Shown: positions 24,098-35,018 of the stretch, piece by piece
Layout: the number at the start of each line of letters is the position of its first letter
Numbering within the stretch: the first letter of the stretch is position 1
Assembly (NCBI GenBank): GCA_002104985.1
Contig: MCGO01000096.1
Location: 62,001-126,000, forward strand
DNA from: Rhizoclosmatium globosum
Taxonomy: Eukaryota > Chytridiomycota > Chytridiomycetes > Chytridiales > Chytriomycetaceae
DNA length: 64,000 bases
Direction: 5' to 3'
Position numbers and translations under genes: made by a program
Notes under the pieces: model-generated
Told to the model about the DNA's origin: nothing
Databases searched by the model: none
The model's input: only the letters and a program-made list of their open reading frames with translations

Positions 24098-24705
24098 ATG
24101 ACACTTCTTCCTCCAGACTCTGTTGAGAAGGAAACATCAGTCATGACATCTGAACATATTGAAATCCAAGACGGAAAACAAGTAGTGATCAAGACCACGA
24201 CAACGAGGACTATCACTTCCCGCAAACAGTACTCTCGCAAGTTGATTGATGAGAATGGCACTGTTTCCGACGTTCTTGAGGTTCGGGGGATCACCCCTTA
24301 CTTACCAGCAGTATTACCGTACTCAAATACATATGCTTTGTTTCTACTATTGGGTTTTGAGGTCGTAAAGGTGCGTTCGTGCTCGATTTCGAGTCATTCA
24401 CCCAGCTTACAACACAAGAAGGAAACCACAAATATATGCATATTAGCACATCCTACTACTGGCCTGCGTATTCACTTATTCCCTGCCCCCGATGGTTACG
24501 ATCCCAAAACTGATGCGACTCAAGTTTCATTCACAGTTTCTCGCTTGACACCAGTGCATCGACTTATACGCAACAACTTGCGAAACTGGGTCGATGACAA
24601 CTTTCCGAAACCAAGAGCCATGAGAAATGGGGTGGCAACCAATGGACCATCGTTGATCCATCTTCTGGGCTCCGCATTCACTTCTACGAATATTACGTTG
24701 AATAA
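24098..24705 (+). pseudogene. Glyoxalase/VOC-like gene with frame breaks
   Basis: The 5' exon from ATG 24098 reads VRGITPYLPAVLPYSNTY, then LLLGFEVVK up to a GTGCGT donor near 24374. After an acceptor near 24417 it continues ETTNICILAHPTTGLRIHLF. The second half of a VOC fold is present but in another frame: SLDTSASTYTQQLAKLG, then HEKWGGNQWTIVDPSSGLRI, ending YVE-stop at 24705. Joining them needs a one-base shift near 24505-24520 and passage through a TGA at 24595-24597. No GT-AG intron of reasonable length removes these. I call it probably broken. Local assembly error is the alternative. It converges on ASF1, 43 bp away. Confidence 0.6.
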
Positions 24706-24748
24706 ACCAGTCAATTCATTTTTTATGATACAAGAGGAAGGAAAGAAA

Positions 24749-25728
24749 TCACATATCATCCATATCATCTGCTGTCCCTCCAACGGCGGCAGGTGCCGCC
24801 CCGTCAAACGCGCTGCTCATCATCCCAATAGGCTCGACTCCTTGCATCAAAACAGACGTATCAATATGAGCAAAATCAGGTTTGAAGGGCATCATGCCTT
24901 GTTGTTGTTGCTGTTGCAGCTCCAATTGTTGTTGCTGCTGTTGCTGTTGCTCTTCCGTCATGTCCCTGTCAAAACAAACACACATAAGTATATAAAACTG
25001 CACGTTTTATAACAGGTGACGTTTACCATGGAATATTGTACCGCGTGACTCTTGGTTTATCAGCCAAAATACTGCGCTCCACTTTATCGTATTGGATTGT
25101 GGCAGGTGGGTTCTCACGGAGCTCTTCGTCAGTGTAGTCTGTGTTTACGTAGTATCCGACTCGAATGAATTCCTTCTCGCGGTAAGAGACTTGGAGGAGG
25201 ACGACTGTTACACCCAGTATATCGTTTGGAGGAAGGAGTTCTGCTTTTGGTGCTGGTGCCTGCATTTGTTTTTTGTTAGAGTAGGTACAGAGGAGAAGAA
25301 GGGGATGAGTGTGCTTTACCTCAAACATGAACTTGCTGACGCCGACTGGAACAGGTCCGACCTGCAGTTCTTCGAGAACTTGGTCGTGGGCTTCAGTCTC
25401 AGCGGATCCGACATAAATCAGTTTGAATTCGAGGTCTGTTTTTGAGGTTGGTTATTCAAGTTGGTGTTGCTGACTCGGAAGGAGGGTCCGACCTTCTTGC
25501 AGCTCACTGATGACTTCAAATGTAATTTCAAATCGGAATGGGTGGAAGAAGGTGGATGGGTTGTCGTGAATCTGACGAGTGGAGTAATGTGTGTTAGTGG
25601 TTGTGAAATGGACTTGAGGGTCAAGTTTAAGCTGCAGTCATGCCAGAGAATGTCGCTGCCAGCACTGGCTCAAGCGACAGGAATGTATGCGAACTCACTG
25701 TGACGTTGGTGAGGTTGACGATTGACAT
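24749..25728 (-). CDS. ASF1: Histone H3-H4 chaperone Asf1
   Basis: Five exons. The start ATG at 25728 gives MSIVNLTNVT, then GTGAGT. The next exons give FFHPFRFEITFEVISELQE, DLEFKLIYVGSAE and VGPVPVGVSKFMFE. The long exon carries APAPKAELLPPNDILGVTVV and ends VTRYNIPW. This is the near-invariant Asf1 immunoglobulin-like core that binds the H3-H4 dimer. The last exon, after a GTAAAC...GACAG intron, encodes DMTEEQQQ..., two polyglutamine runs and an acidic end (DDMDDM). Fungal Asf1 proteins usually carry an acidic tail; here it is mostly glutamine-rich. The protein acts in the nucleus in replication-coupled and transcriptional nucleosome assembly. Confidence 0.96.
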
Positions 25729-25922
25729 TTTGATGGTTTTGGTAGCAACTTCTCGGACACAAAACCGAGGCAACAGAAACTCGCTTTTGGACATGAGAAC
25801 ATAGTTATCAAGTTATAAAACATCATCATTTATTATCGCAATGATATTTCGTTCGCAATGGTTAACGTTAAACAACCTCTTCCCAACAGCTATATGCACC
25901 AAAAGAAAACTTTCCAGGAACT

Positions 25923-27021
25923 TTAAGCAGTGGCAGTCTTCTTGCGCTGCAACAAGTTCAAACGGTCCTTGTCCAACTTGATGGTGGTGATCTTAACCTT
26001 GGATGGGTCAACTCCCAACTGAACAGACTGGTTGTTGGCCTTCTCCTTGGTCAACTTCTCGATGTGGATAACCCACTTCTTACGGTAGACGGCAACGACC
26101 TTTCCGACACGTCCCTTGTGGGATCCACGGACAACCTCAACCTCGTCATCTTGACGGATTGGGAGGGAGCGGACCTGGTACTTCTCTCTCAACTCCTTGG
26201 AGAGAGCAGCAGACTAAGAGGGAAACAGGGTTAGATTCAAGTTTCTAAGTTTGAATGGGAGGTGTGTGAAGGAAAAGGAATTCAGGAAGTTGGGATGTGT
26301 GTGTGTGGGATTGCATCAGATATGTGGAATCGGTTCCGTGCATTGACGGGTTGTGAAGACCGTCTCAAACAAGAGGTGTCAGAATAATGTTGATTGTGTA
26401 TCATCAATTGCGGAATGTTTTCGGAGAACGTCCAAAATCGAATTCGAATGAACAGCCTCAACTGCCCTTATCCAGTATTGGATCATATTTTGGATTGAAT
26501 AGTTGATTTTGACGAGGCGACAGAGAGGGCGTAGGTTGCTGAGTACGAACCATCATCTTTCTGCGGAGGTGGGATGGGGCAGAGAAGTGAGCCTTTCTGG
26601 AGTTTCTGCGGGAAGAAGAGACGGCTAAAGGAAACAGTGGTTAGATACTTCATAGTGTCTCGGCTGTTGAGGGCATGCTGAGGGTGTGGTTGTGTTTGAA
26701 GGGTTTGCCTTTCAGCTCTGTTCCTTCCACAGTCCTGAATCCTATCGACTTCTGTTGCCCAAATCCAACGATAACACATTCCGCCTCTATCGATTCGTGC
26801 GCAGCGACAGGTCGTTCCAGGCTGTCCAGTTGAGCGACACGGGATGCCTGTTTTTGGGCAAGACATCCCTGCTCGACCATCCATCCCAGCCGTTCCAGGT
26901 CCGATCGAAGCCATCCAAAGTCAAAGGTTTCCCCCAGTCCATCCAGTTAATCGTTTGAAGCGAGTGCGAGGGTCGTCTGATGGCGGAGGGATCGTGTGTA
27001 CGTACTGTTGGAGTACTTCAT
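25923..27021 (-). CDS. RPL26: 60S ribosomal protein uL24 (L26)
   Basis: Three exons: 27021-27006, 26624-26551 and 26213-25923. Exon 1 is only 16 nt (M-K-Y-S-N plus one base). Splicing gives [24 protein letters not shown] and [18 protein letters not shown], followed by the KOW motif ([19 protein letters not shown]). The conserved N-terminus of the family, M-K-x-N...SSRR...RKAHF...PSH..RRK, is reproduced only by this join. The two introns are 381 and 337 nt, far longer than the ~50 nt typical here. uL24 lies near the peptide exit tunnel of the large subunit. Codons are GC-rich and biased (ctc, aag, gtc), as expected for high expression. Confidence 0.94.
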
Positions 27022-27106
27022 CTTTGCGAGTGATAAATCGAAGGGCAACCAACAAAATTCACACACACACCCACCACCACCACCTCAATCAACAACACCA
27101 ACAACT
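27022..27106. promoter_or_regulatory. Shared divergent promoter region, uL24 / SmG
   Basis: Only 85 bp separate the two divergent start codons. The stretch includes a (CA)n/(CCA)n tract (27060-27084) and no clear TATA box. Both 5' UTRs and core promoters must overlap here or extend into the neighbouring exons and introns. Confidence 0.6.
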
Positions 27107-27567
27107 ATGAGCAAAGCAGCAGCACCTGAGTTGAAGAAGTATGTACAATCAACTACACTCCCATTGGTACCGCGATTGAAACCCAGGCCTATCTGAGACA
27201 TAACACCCAAAACAATTCACAAAAGAGACGCTAACAAAGACACGCAACAGGTACATGGACAAGCGTCTTTTTCTTGAGCTCAACGGAAACAGAAAAGTCA
27301 GCGGTGTCCTGCGTGGTACGTGAACTCAGTCAACAAAGAACGACTGCGCGCTTGGGTTGCTAATACTCTGCTTTGACATAGGATTCGATCCATTCATGAA
27401 CATTGTGTTGGAAGATGCTACCGAAGAAGTATCAGCCACTGACAGACAGGATATTGGAATGATTGTGAGTGTTTCTCCTGAGACGAGACAGAGACTAACT
27501 ACTGTTACCATAGGTTATTCGTGGAAACTCTATCGTAGTTATGGAAGCACTAGAAAAGATAGTTTGA
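27107..27567 (+). CDS. SNRPG: Small nuclear ribonucleoprotein G (SmG)
   Basis: Four exons separated by GTATGT, GTACGT and GTGAGT donors, giving about 76 residues. The spliced protein reads MSKAAAPELKKYMDKRLFL, then ELNGNRKVSGVLRGFDPFMN, then DIGMIVIRGNSIVVMEALEKI. This has both Sm motifs, including GFDPFMN and the RGNSI signature. SmG is one of seven Sm proteins forming the ring on U1, U2, U4 and U5 snRNAs, fitting the many introns seen here. It ends 38 bp from the stop of the convergent ZC3H3-type gene. Confidence 0.95.
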
Positions 27568-27605
27568 TTCTTCTGTATTTATTATACGATTCGCTGTCAA
27601 TACAA

Positions 27606-29323
27606 TCACATTCCCTCCAACCCCAAATCACCAAACTCAATCATGTCCTCGTTATCTCCTTTTTCTTCATCCTCATCCTCTCCTGTCATCTCATCGTCAT
27701 CGCGTTCGTCATCATCTTCGGCGTCATCAATTTCTTCATCCTCATCTTGCTCGCTCTCTTCAGCAGAATCATGACCAAATCCAACTGCCAATTCATTTGG
27801 ATCATAATCTCCCACAGATCCGCGTGGATTAAATCCAGTCACAAAATCAGGCTTCTTCAACAACACAACGTCGTCCGCTCCATCCTCCGCCTCCATACTT
27901 ATCTTTTCCTCCCAAACAGGTTTTCGCGTCAACTTACTCACATCAATACCCCTCCGTTCCAAAATACATGGAGGCAACTTACACTTATCTCCTTTGGAAC
28001 ACACTCTTCCTGCATCCTTGTCGGGACATTGCCACAAGTGCCGTTCCTTGCATTCTTCTTTTGCACAATACCCTTCCCTTGCAAACGCCACACAAATTTC
28101 AGAAGCTGGATCAGACTTAACGTGCATGTACCGACATGACGTGTTCGTGCATCCTCGTTTCGTCATGAAATGTAAACAGACTGGGGTGTTGTGGATTGTG
28201 GATGTATGTGCAAGGTTACACGTTGCGCCTTTAGGGCAGCCTACGGTCGACAGGTATGTTCGGCATATGAGACGGCGGGCGGGATCGTGAACGAAGGGGC
28301 ATTTGTGGGCTAGTTTGCATAATCCGCGTTGGTAGTGCACGCATTGTGTGTTTTGAGGGATCAAGTTTCCCGTTTTGGAGCGTATGAATGCTTGTTTTCC
28401 TATAACAACGCGTTTGGGTATTTTCAGGGGTGGGGATTTCGTAGTGGATGATGTTGACGAGGTTTTCTCAGCTAAAACAGTTTGTTAAGTCCTGCTGTCC
28501 ACCTTCAGGCTTCAACACTCAACCTTGAACGCGTACAAGTTTGCGGCGTGAAGGATCTACTTTGAATTCGACTCCGTTGATGATGATTTGACGATTTCCC
28601 TCTGTTGAATAGGATGAGTAGGTGGTTGTTATTGACTGGAATGTTCCTACGTGGGCTTTTGGAGATGACAGGCTTCAGAGTTTCCGACTTGTTGTTGAAT
28701 ACCTTAGTGACACCTCCCCTGCAAATACAAACGTCAGAGGAAAGCCAAAAGTGCCAATTGGTTTGAATGCTCACTTGAATACAGAATAACTCTCGTTGAG
28801 ATCAGGCACCTTCTTGATAACTAAAACGAACACGTATATCAATAGAATTAGCGCAAATATTATATCAACGTACCAACGCCTGCTCTAATGAGTTTGTTCC
28901 CCTTTGTGATAAACTTTGGCAGTTCCTTTGGTACTGTATCGATCGTTTCCGCAGTCGCAGCACCAGGCCCATTCAGTACCAAAGACTTGTGCCTTGATTT
29001 AGGCAAAGCAGGTGTCTCTGTTGAGGTTGGAGTAGGAGCTGTACTGTCCTTGTTGACAACCAGAGTCATGTTGCGATGCTTTGGAACAGGTACAGTAGGG
29101 TATGAATTATTGTAGCGGTTATAAGAAGGAGGCCGAATGGGTGGTCTGACAGCCGGTCCTCCAGAGTAACTCAGAATTGGTTGCACAGTTTGAACTGGTT
29201 TTGGCTGCGACTTCGACTTCTTCAATTCAATCGCTGCTTTGGAAAGCAGTTAGCTTCGTCACGTACAAAGAAGGGAATACCTTTCAAGCGGGCTATTTGC
29301 TCCTTCACAGATGGTTCTGTCAT
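27606..29323 (-). CDS. Multi-CCCH zinc finger protein, ZC3H3/Red5-like
   Basis: About six exons from ATG 29323 (MTEPSVKEQIARLKA). N-terminal pieces match the ZC3H3 pattern: KHRNMTLVVN, RHKSLVLNG and FITKGNKLIRAGVG. A middle exon reads HVGTFQSITTTYSSYSTEG and NGVEFKVDPSRRKLVRVQ. The last exon has five CCCH fingers (for example CVHYQRGLCKLAHKCPFVH and CRTYLSTVGCPKGATCNLAH) and a very acidic C-terminus rich in D/E. Relatives (animal ZC3H3, fission yeast Red5) act in nuclear mRNA polyadenylation, export and exosome-linked RNA decay, so a nuclear RNA role is likely. It diverges from GPCR 1 across only 48 bp. Confidence 0.88.
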
Positions 29324-29371
29324 TCGTTGATTTTCACTCAAAGATTTGCACTGAAGTCCTTTTCAGAAAGG

Positions 29372-32300
29372 ATGGCGAGCCGCGTGAACATAACTATTGG
29401 CTTTGTAGGCGAATACTGTTACATGGAGAACTTGCTGATTAATGGGTCCATGGTCACCAACTACAACGACACCTATTTCAGTCCTGAACAGATTCAGAGC
29501 AGCCAAGTCAATACCCCCGAAAATCTATGGACTTTCATAGACGATCTGTCGAAAAGAGCCGCAGTTGAACTTTTCAATAGTCTGCCCGGAGCTTCATTTC
29601 GTGTTAATTTCAAGCGGTTCTCGGAATGTGGGGTGTACAACTCTCAGTACCAGTTCATGAAAGAAGGATACCCACAAATGACAGGTTATGCTGGAGCTGT
29701 ATTGGGTCCAGACATTATTGAAAGGAGTCCAGACGTTCTGGGAGTAGTTGGATTCCTGTTTAGTTCGACAGCGAAAGGGGTTCTGGGTCAATTATCAACA
29801 TCCAAGATTCCTGCGTGTGGAACGTACCCAACCTCGCCTACATTTTCGAATAAGAACAAGTATCCGTACTTTTTTAGAATGGCTACGGCATTGGGTATTT
29901 TCTGTTCATTATGGTGTGTTCCAGCTAAATACGCTTCATAAAAGGGTACGGTGAACACTTTTATCAAGTATTAAAATACTTTCACGTTCAAAATGTTGCC
30001 TTGATAATTCAGGAGGGAGATGAAATGTCGATGAGTTACGGGATTGATATTCGTGCAAGTTTCGTCAAACACGGAATTACAATAGTACAAACAGTCTCAC
30101 TGCCTTATGGATACAGTAAAGACATGTTAACATCAGCATGCGATACATTAAAGCGATCAAACGTCCGGTATTTTGTTATTTTAACTCAAGCATATATGTC
30201 ATCAAGCATTTACACGGATTTCGGTTTATGCGGTCTCGTAGGCCCCGAATACGTTTGGTTGGGAATACCAAATATCTGTAAGTCTCTACGGTTTTACTTT
30301 TGTGCGCTGATCCCATCCACAGCTCCAGTTTCAGATAAAATGGCATATTTGGACCTAGGGTACATTCAATTCAACAATCCTCTGTCATTAGCAGCTACGA
30401 ATTTGTCATTCTATCAACAGATATATCCTCAAATTGATAGCATTCATTTAAATGGAATGAGTATCTCAAGCATCATTTCCAACCTGCAAAACAATTTCGG
30501 CAACTTTGATTGTATTATGACTATGCTTCTAGGATTTGACAAGGTAAAACTCAAATTTGTGAATTATAATATGACACTTGGACTATTGTGTAGCTCGTGA
30601 AAAATAATCTTGAATACACTGCCGAAATGCTGGCGGCTGGACAACTACGCGATAAAGCGAACTACACACTCTTTCAATCCGTAAAATATACAGGATTAAA
30701 AGCACAGCCTATTACGCTTAACCAATATGGCGACCTCGCATTGTAAGTGACTTTAACTATTGTATGTTCTAACTCTCGACTACAAGACCATTTGAAGTAC
30801 AATCCACACTTGGTGACTTGAACGGAACAGTTGTAGGATTTGGAATGACGAACCAAGATGCGACGGCATTCACACCATATCACAACGTAAAACCGATATT
30901 CTTTGGAAGTTCCTCGAATGTCCCTCTCGATGTTTTGGATATTCATATCGAAGAATATTTGCCGTCATTTAATACCAGAACGGGCAAACTTGTTGCTGGA
31001 TTCATGGTCATTTGTGGATTTGCTTGCTCTATAAGCTTCTATGCCACATTAATCCACAGACGAAAACCTACAATGATTCGATCATCTATTTCATTTCTTT
31101 TCATGACAATTTTCGGGTCGTGGTTGCTATGGGCATCACTTCCTCTGTATTTTGGTGAACGAACAGTCATTAAATGTGTCTTGACAACGTGGTTTCAACT
31201 CACTGGATATTGCGTTATTATCGCCGCGTTGATATCAAAGATGGCTTTGACATATACGCTTATTTTAAGCGGCAAGAAAGTGAAACGAGGATTTTCAGCG
31301 TTTCATTTTCTAATGAAACCGTTCATTTCAATTGTTGCTGTCGAAATTGTGAGTGTATGATCAATTGAAAATTGAAAACTCATATGTCCTGCGGATTAGG
31401 GTCTTATGATTCTTTGGAGCATTATGACAACGCATTTCGTTGTGACTCCAACTATCTTGTACGATGAATTCGTGACATACTGTCGATCGAGCAAAACGAA
31501 AGGCATCATATCTATTTTATTATGGGTGTACAACGTATTACTACTTGTTGTTGGAATCATCCTTGTTCTTATTACGCGAGATGCAGAAAATTACACCGGA
31601 GAGACTACATACTCTGCCACTATTGTAGCAACGTTTGCTGTGATTGGATTGGTCGTCATTCCAGTCAATCTCTCGGCTTCTCATCCCACTTCTAGATTCA
31701 TTGACCTTCAAATTCTCTCAACTGCCCTTCTAATCTGCATCACGCTAGGTTCACTAATGATACCTAAACTTTTAATCATAATCAACGAAGAAAGAAAGAT
31801 TGAACAAGGTCTCAGGAGTTTCTTCAAGGCTGTTACAACGAACCAAGAAGTGTCCTCGCTTTTGGGCACAAGCAATTTGAGGCACTCAGCCGTGAAGCAC
31901 TCACAAACAGGATCGTTTAATGGAGCACCTTTGAAATTAACAGAGTCTTCTGGGGTTAGGAAAGCACTGAAGACGAAAGTTGTTGGATCTAGACCCGAAG
32001 TGCAACATAAGGATATGGTACCGGAGTTTTTATCAAATTTGAATCGAATTAATATTTAATTTCCAGGGAATCGCAACGTGTTGTGTGATGGCAGCTTACT
32101 CTCCTATCTACAAGCCTTGGGTCTTGGCTCAACTCTCATTTATGTCAATCGGCAAAAACACGTGGATTCAAATACATGATCATAACAATTCTAATATCTT
32201 CTTTGTTCACCCAAGTACGAAATGCGAAGCCTTGGAGCTCGAAAGAATTCTTATCTCTCACACCGAACCAACCAAAGGAGCCAGGCGCTTACTCATTGAG

Positions 32301-32414
32301 TTTAAATCTTATGAGGATTTGGAAGAATTTAAATTTAAATTTTTGGCGGCTGCAGCTGGACTGAGCCAGTCAGAAGCGGAGGAAGATTCACATCAATCTC
32401 ACACGTACAAATAA
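29372..32414 (+). CDS. Class C GPCR, GABA-B receptor-like (paralogue 1)
   Basis: Multi-exon gene. The extracellular part is a periplasmic-binding-protein-like Venus-flytrap domain, starting NITIGFVGEYC and including AGAVLGPDIIERSPDVLGVV. Seven hydrophobic helices follow, from LVAGFMVICGFACSISFYA to LLICITLGSLMIPKLLII. Donors such as GTAAGT (after LGIPNI) and GTGAGT (inside TM4) give clean joins. After the helices come a basic linker and a conserved C-terminal piece (TWIQIHDHNNSNIFFVH...RRLLIEFKSYEDL). No obvious signal peptide follows ATG 29372, so the start may be incomplete. The family senses small ligands at the plasma membrane; the ligand is unknown. Confidence 0.87.
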
Positions 32415-32443
32415 AAACCGTGTTTGGTGAAATAATTTATTCC

Positions 32444-34010
32444 TTATAAAAACTCGTCGTCGCTTCCGTCGCTGATTTCCCACTTGTGTGCCAACTCTTC
32501 CATCACGCTCATGGCCCTTGCAGACTCCTTTGCAGCAGCCTTTGCATCTTCTGCTTCAGCTTTCCCAGATCCAGCCATAACAACAAGTTTAAGCACAGGT
32601 CGGTCCTGTGTTCCACTGGTATAACTCTTCTTTCCTCTCTGCGAATTGGCGGTGGCTAGTCTCAAAGCGGATTCCGAAGACTCTGGTTTACTCTGAACTG
32701 TTCCAATTGCTTCATTTGATGCAGGTAGAAGTCCATCGCGTTTCAAGTTGGGGTATTTGGCGCCAATCTTTTTGAATATGTCTCGCTTTGCAGAGACAAC
32801 ACGTTCCCTCCTCAACAAATCCAACTTTTTTTCGTGAGCTTGCGAGTCCATGACTTTTGAGATTCTGAGTTTAAGTAAATCCTCACGGACAATTTGTTCT
32901 CGCTCGAGGTCATGGTTTTCGCGTTCTATGAGTTCCTTTTTCTTGAGGAGTTCTTGTGTATTTGTGATACATCGACGAAGCTCGGCTTCGAGTCTAATGT
33001 TTTCGACTTCCATTGCTGCTGCGTGTTCTTTGAGGTAGTTGGTTGCTTTTTCTTGGGCTGCGTTCTCCATTTCTTGAATTTTGAGGTCAGCTTCGCGTTG
33101 GAGTTTTATACGCGTTTCCAACAATGATCTTTCCAGGATAGCCACTTTTTCGTTGTGAGCTCGGTCAGAGTCGATAATGTCTTGCCGGATTTTGATGATT
33201 TCTGCTTCGTGTCTGGATCGTTTCGAAATGATGTCCGAGAGTCCCATCATGTCTTGTTGTTTGGATTCAAGCTTGAGTTCCAGTTCAATAATCACATTCT
33301 TAAGCTCTTCGATTTTGATGCGGTTGTACGCTTCACGGTCTCTACGTTTTTGGGCAAATACTTCAGTGTCTTTCTTTTTCCCGTCTTGAAGAGAGTCGAT
33401 TGTTGCTTGCTTTTCGTCTTTCTTGTTGAGTAAATATCTGATGTATTCCGTCTAAAGGATGTGAGTGAGTTGTGTGAAAAAAAAACTGAAATACTCACTG
33501 TATCTTTTTCAGTTGACTCAATTTCGTTACGATACCATTCATTTTCTGCTTTACTGTTTTGAATTGTGTCAACATGGATTTGAGTTTTGGATTTAACTTA
33601 CTAATGAGCACACTTTTCCTTGTAACTTGCGAGGTCTTTATCCAAAGACTCAAGTCTTGCGAGAACTATTAAAACACGCAATTATTGACCACGAAATACC
33701 TCGCTCGCAATAGTTTCTCGTCCAACTCTTCTAACTTGAGCTCCACAGAAGTTGGGTTGGGAGCTTTCGGTGCCGTCCCCAACAACTGCTTCACGTAAAA
33801 ATGGCCCGCCAATCCAACACCAGGAGGCGCCTTCTTTCCTTTCTTGACTTTAATTGTTTCGTCATAGTTTTCATCTTTCACTGGAGGATCTGGGATAGGA
33901 ATACCGGATCCCTTTTGCACAGGCGGCGGAGTCGGTTTCTCTTCTTCCTTCTTTTTCGGAGGCGAGTGGGCTTTTGATTTGCTTTTAGAGCTTCCTTTCG
34001 CAGCAGCCAT
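32444..34010 (-). CDS. BBOF1/DUF4515-like coiled-coil protein of the basal body
   Basis: Exons from ATG 34010 begin MAAAKGSSKSKSKAHSPPKK, a basic, proline-rich head. After donors GTATTT and GTAAGT the spliced protein runs YKAENEWYRNEIESTEKD, then TTEYIRYLLNKKDEKQATID. A long coiled coil follows, with RAHNEKVAILERSLLETRIK, ATNYLKEHAAAMEVEN and KKELIERENHDLEREQIV. Spacing and wording follow animal BBOF1 (CCDC176), including a stretch like HQETLRRLE...EEKHRLEQEA. BBOF1 works at basal bodies of motile cilia. Its presence fits an organism with flagellated zoospores. The C-terminus (SDGSDDEFL) is acidic. It ends 29 bp from GPCR 1, convergent. Confidence 0.78.
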
Positions 34011-34053
34011 TTTATCCTGAAACGAAAAGGAGAGGAATGGAAATCTTTGAAAA
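34011..34053. promoter_or_regulatory. Very short divergent intergenic region, BBOF1-like / MYND
   Basis: Only 43 bp lie between the start codons of these divergent genes. No TATA box is visible. Either the transcripts overlap or the UTRs are almost absent, and the promoters must reach into coding sequence. Confidence 0.5.
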
Positions 34054-34998
34054 ATGACAATTGCATCTGATGCAGTTGGACGCAACTTCTGTGGCCCGCA
34101 CAAGAAGGATATGTGCCATATTTGTGGCATGGACTTTCGAATGACGAACGAGTTGGCAGAGATTCGAGCTGGATTGAGACCTGAACCTACCAAGTTGCAG
34201 AAACTCGCCGAGGAGAGAACCATCCTTCAGCGTGGAATCCGCTTCATGCGTGGGCCGGCAGGGGTACCTCCAGTGATGAAGGCAAACTACGACTTCCATG
34301 TTCAGCAGCTTGCGAAGGTCGAGAAGGAAATTGAAGATCTTACCAAGGCCGAGTCTGATCGAAAAGAGCTGGAAGAAGCGACTGCAAAGTCAAGGGCAAA
34401 GTATGCCAGCCAGGATGCAGATACGAGGGCGATAGCGATGGCTATGGCAGCGAAGAACCCCGAAAAGACGTCATTTGAACTGGGGGGTGTTGAAACACAG
34501 GAACTGTTTGAGAAGGTTGCATCAGTCCCTCTTAAGAAGTCGGAAGCTGATCCTAATACGTGCTCTTATTGCCAAAAGCCGTCTATAGTTTCGTTGAAGT
34601 ATTGTGCCCGTTGCAATGCTGTAAGATATTGTGATGCGAACTGCCAGAAACTGGCATGGAAGGGTCATAAATTAGAATGCCAACCTGCTGAAAAGAAAAC
34701 GAAGGGAAAGCTGCCGTTGTCTTGGGCTCAACTCGCTGAATTTAAGGGGGTTGCTGAGGGACGCGAATTGGTTGTTCGAGTTATGCTCAATGACAAATTC
34801 GGACCAAAAACTGTGCTGAAGTGCAAAGATAGCCAAGGGATTGTGAAGCCGATTGTTCTTGTAGAGAATGGGGGATTGGATCGCGTCGTTCCTGGAACAG
34901 TCCTTCGTTGGAAAGAGCCCAGATTTGACACAAAGACAGACGGAGCACTTCTGGAGAGTTCTGATCTTTTGAATATTACTCTCGACAAGTCAGACTAA
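34054..34998 (+). CDS. MYND zinc finger protein
   Basis: Single exon, 314 residues. Residues 17-26 carry CGPHKKDMCHICG, a possible extra zinc site. The middle is helical and charged (QLAKVEKEIEDLTKAES). Residues ~170-210 form a MYND finger, CSYCQKPSIVSLKYCARC, RYCDANCQKLAWKGHKLEC, with all expected cysteines and the histidine. The last ~100 residues are a small domain (ELVVRVMLNDKFG, PIVLVENGGLDRVVPGTVLR) that I do not recognise. MYND fingers mediate protein-protein contacts. The stop codon is only 10 bp before the first ATG of the SIZ/PIAS gene. Confidence 0.85.
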   Translation: MTIASDAVGRNFCGPHKKDMCHICGMDFRMTNELAEIRAGLRPEPTKLQKLAEERTILQRGIRFMRGPAGVPPVMKANYDFHVQQLAKVEKEIEDLTKAESDRKELEEATAKSRAKYASQDADTRAIAMAMAAKNPEKTSFELGGVETQELFEKVASVPLKKSEADPNTCSYCQKPSIVSLKYCARCNAVRYCDANCQKLAWKGHKLECQPAEKKTKGKLPLSWAQLAEFKGVAEGRELVVRVMLNDKFGPKTVLKCKDSQGIVKPIVLVENGGLDRVVPGTVLRWKEPRFDTKTDGALLESSDLLNITLDKSD

Positions 34999-35018
34999 TT
35001 CGCAATAAATGTCCGAAA

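Noticed and set aside
26250..26500. Box C/D snoRNA in uL24 intron 2
   Set aside because: A TTGATGA and several CTGA motifs are present, but no terminal stem pairs them and the spacing is poor.
26686..26958. 90-codon plus-strand frame
   Set aside because: It lies wholly within intron 1 of uL24 on the other strand and resembles no family.
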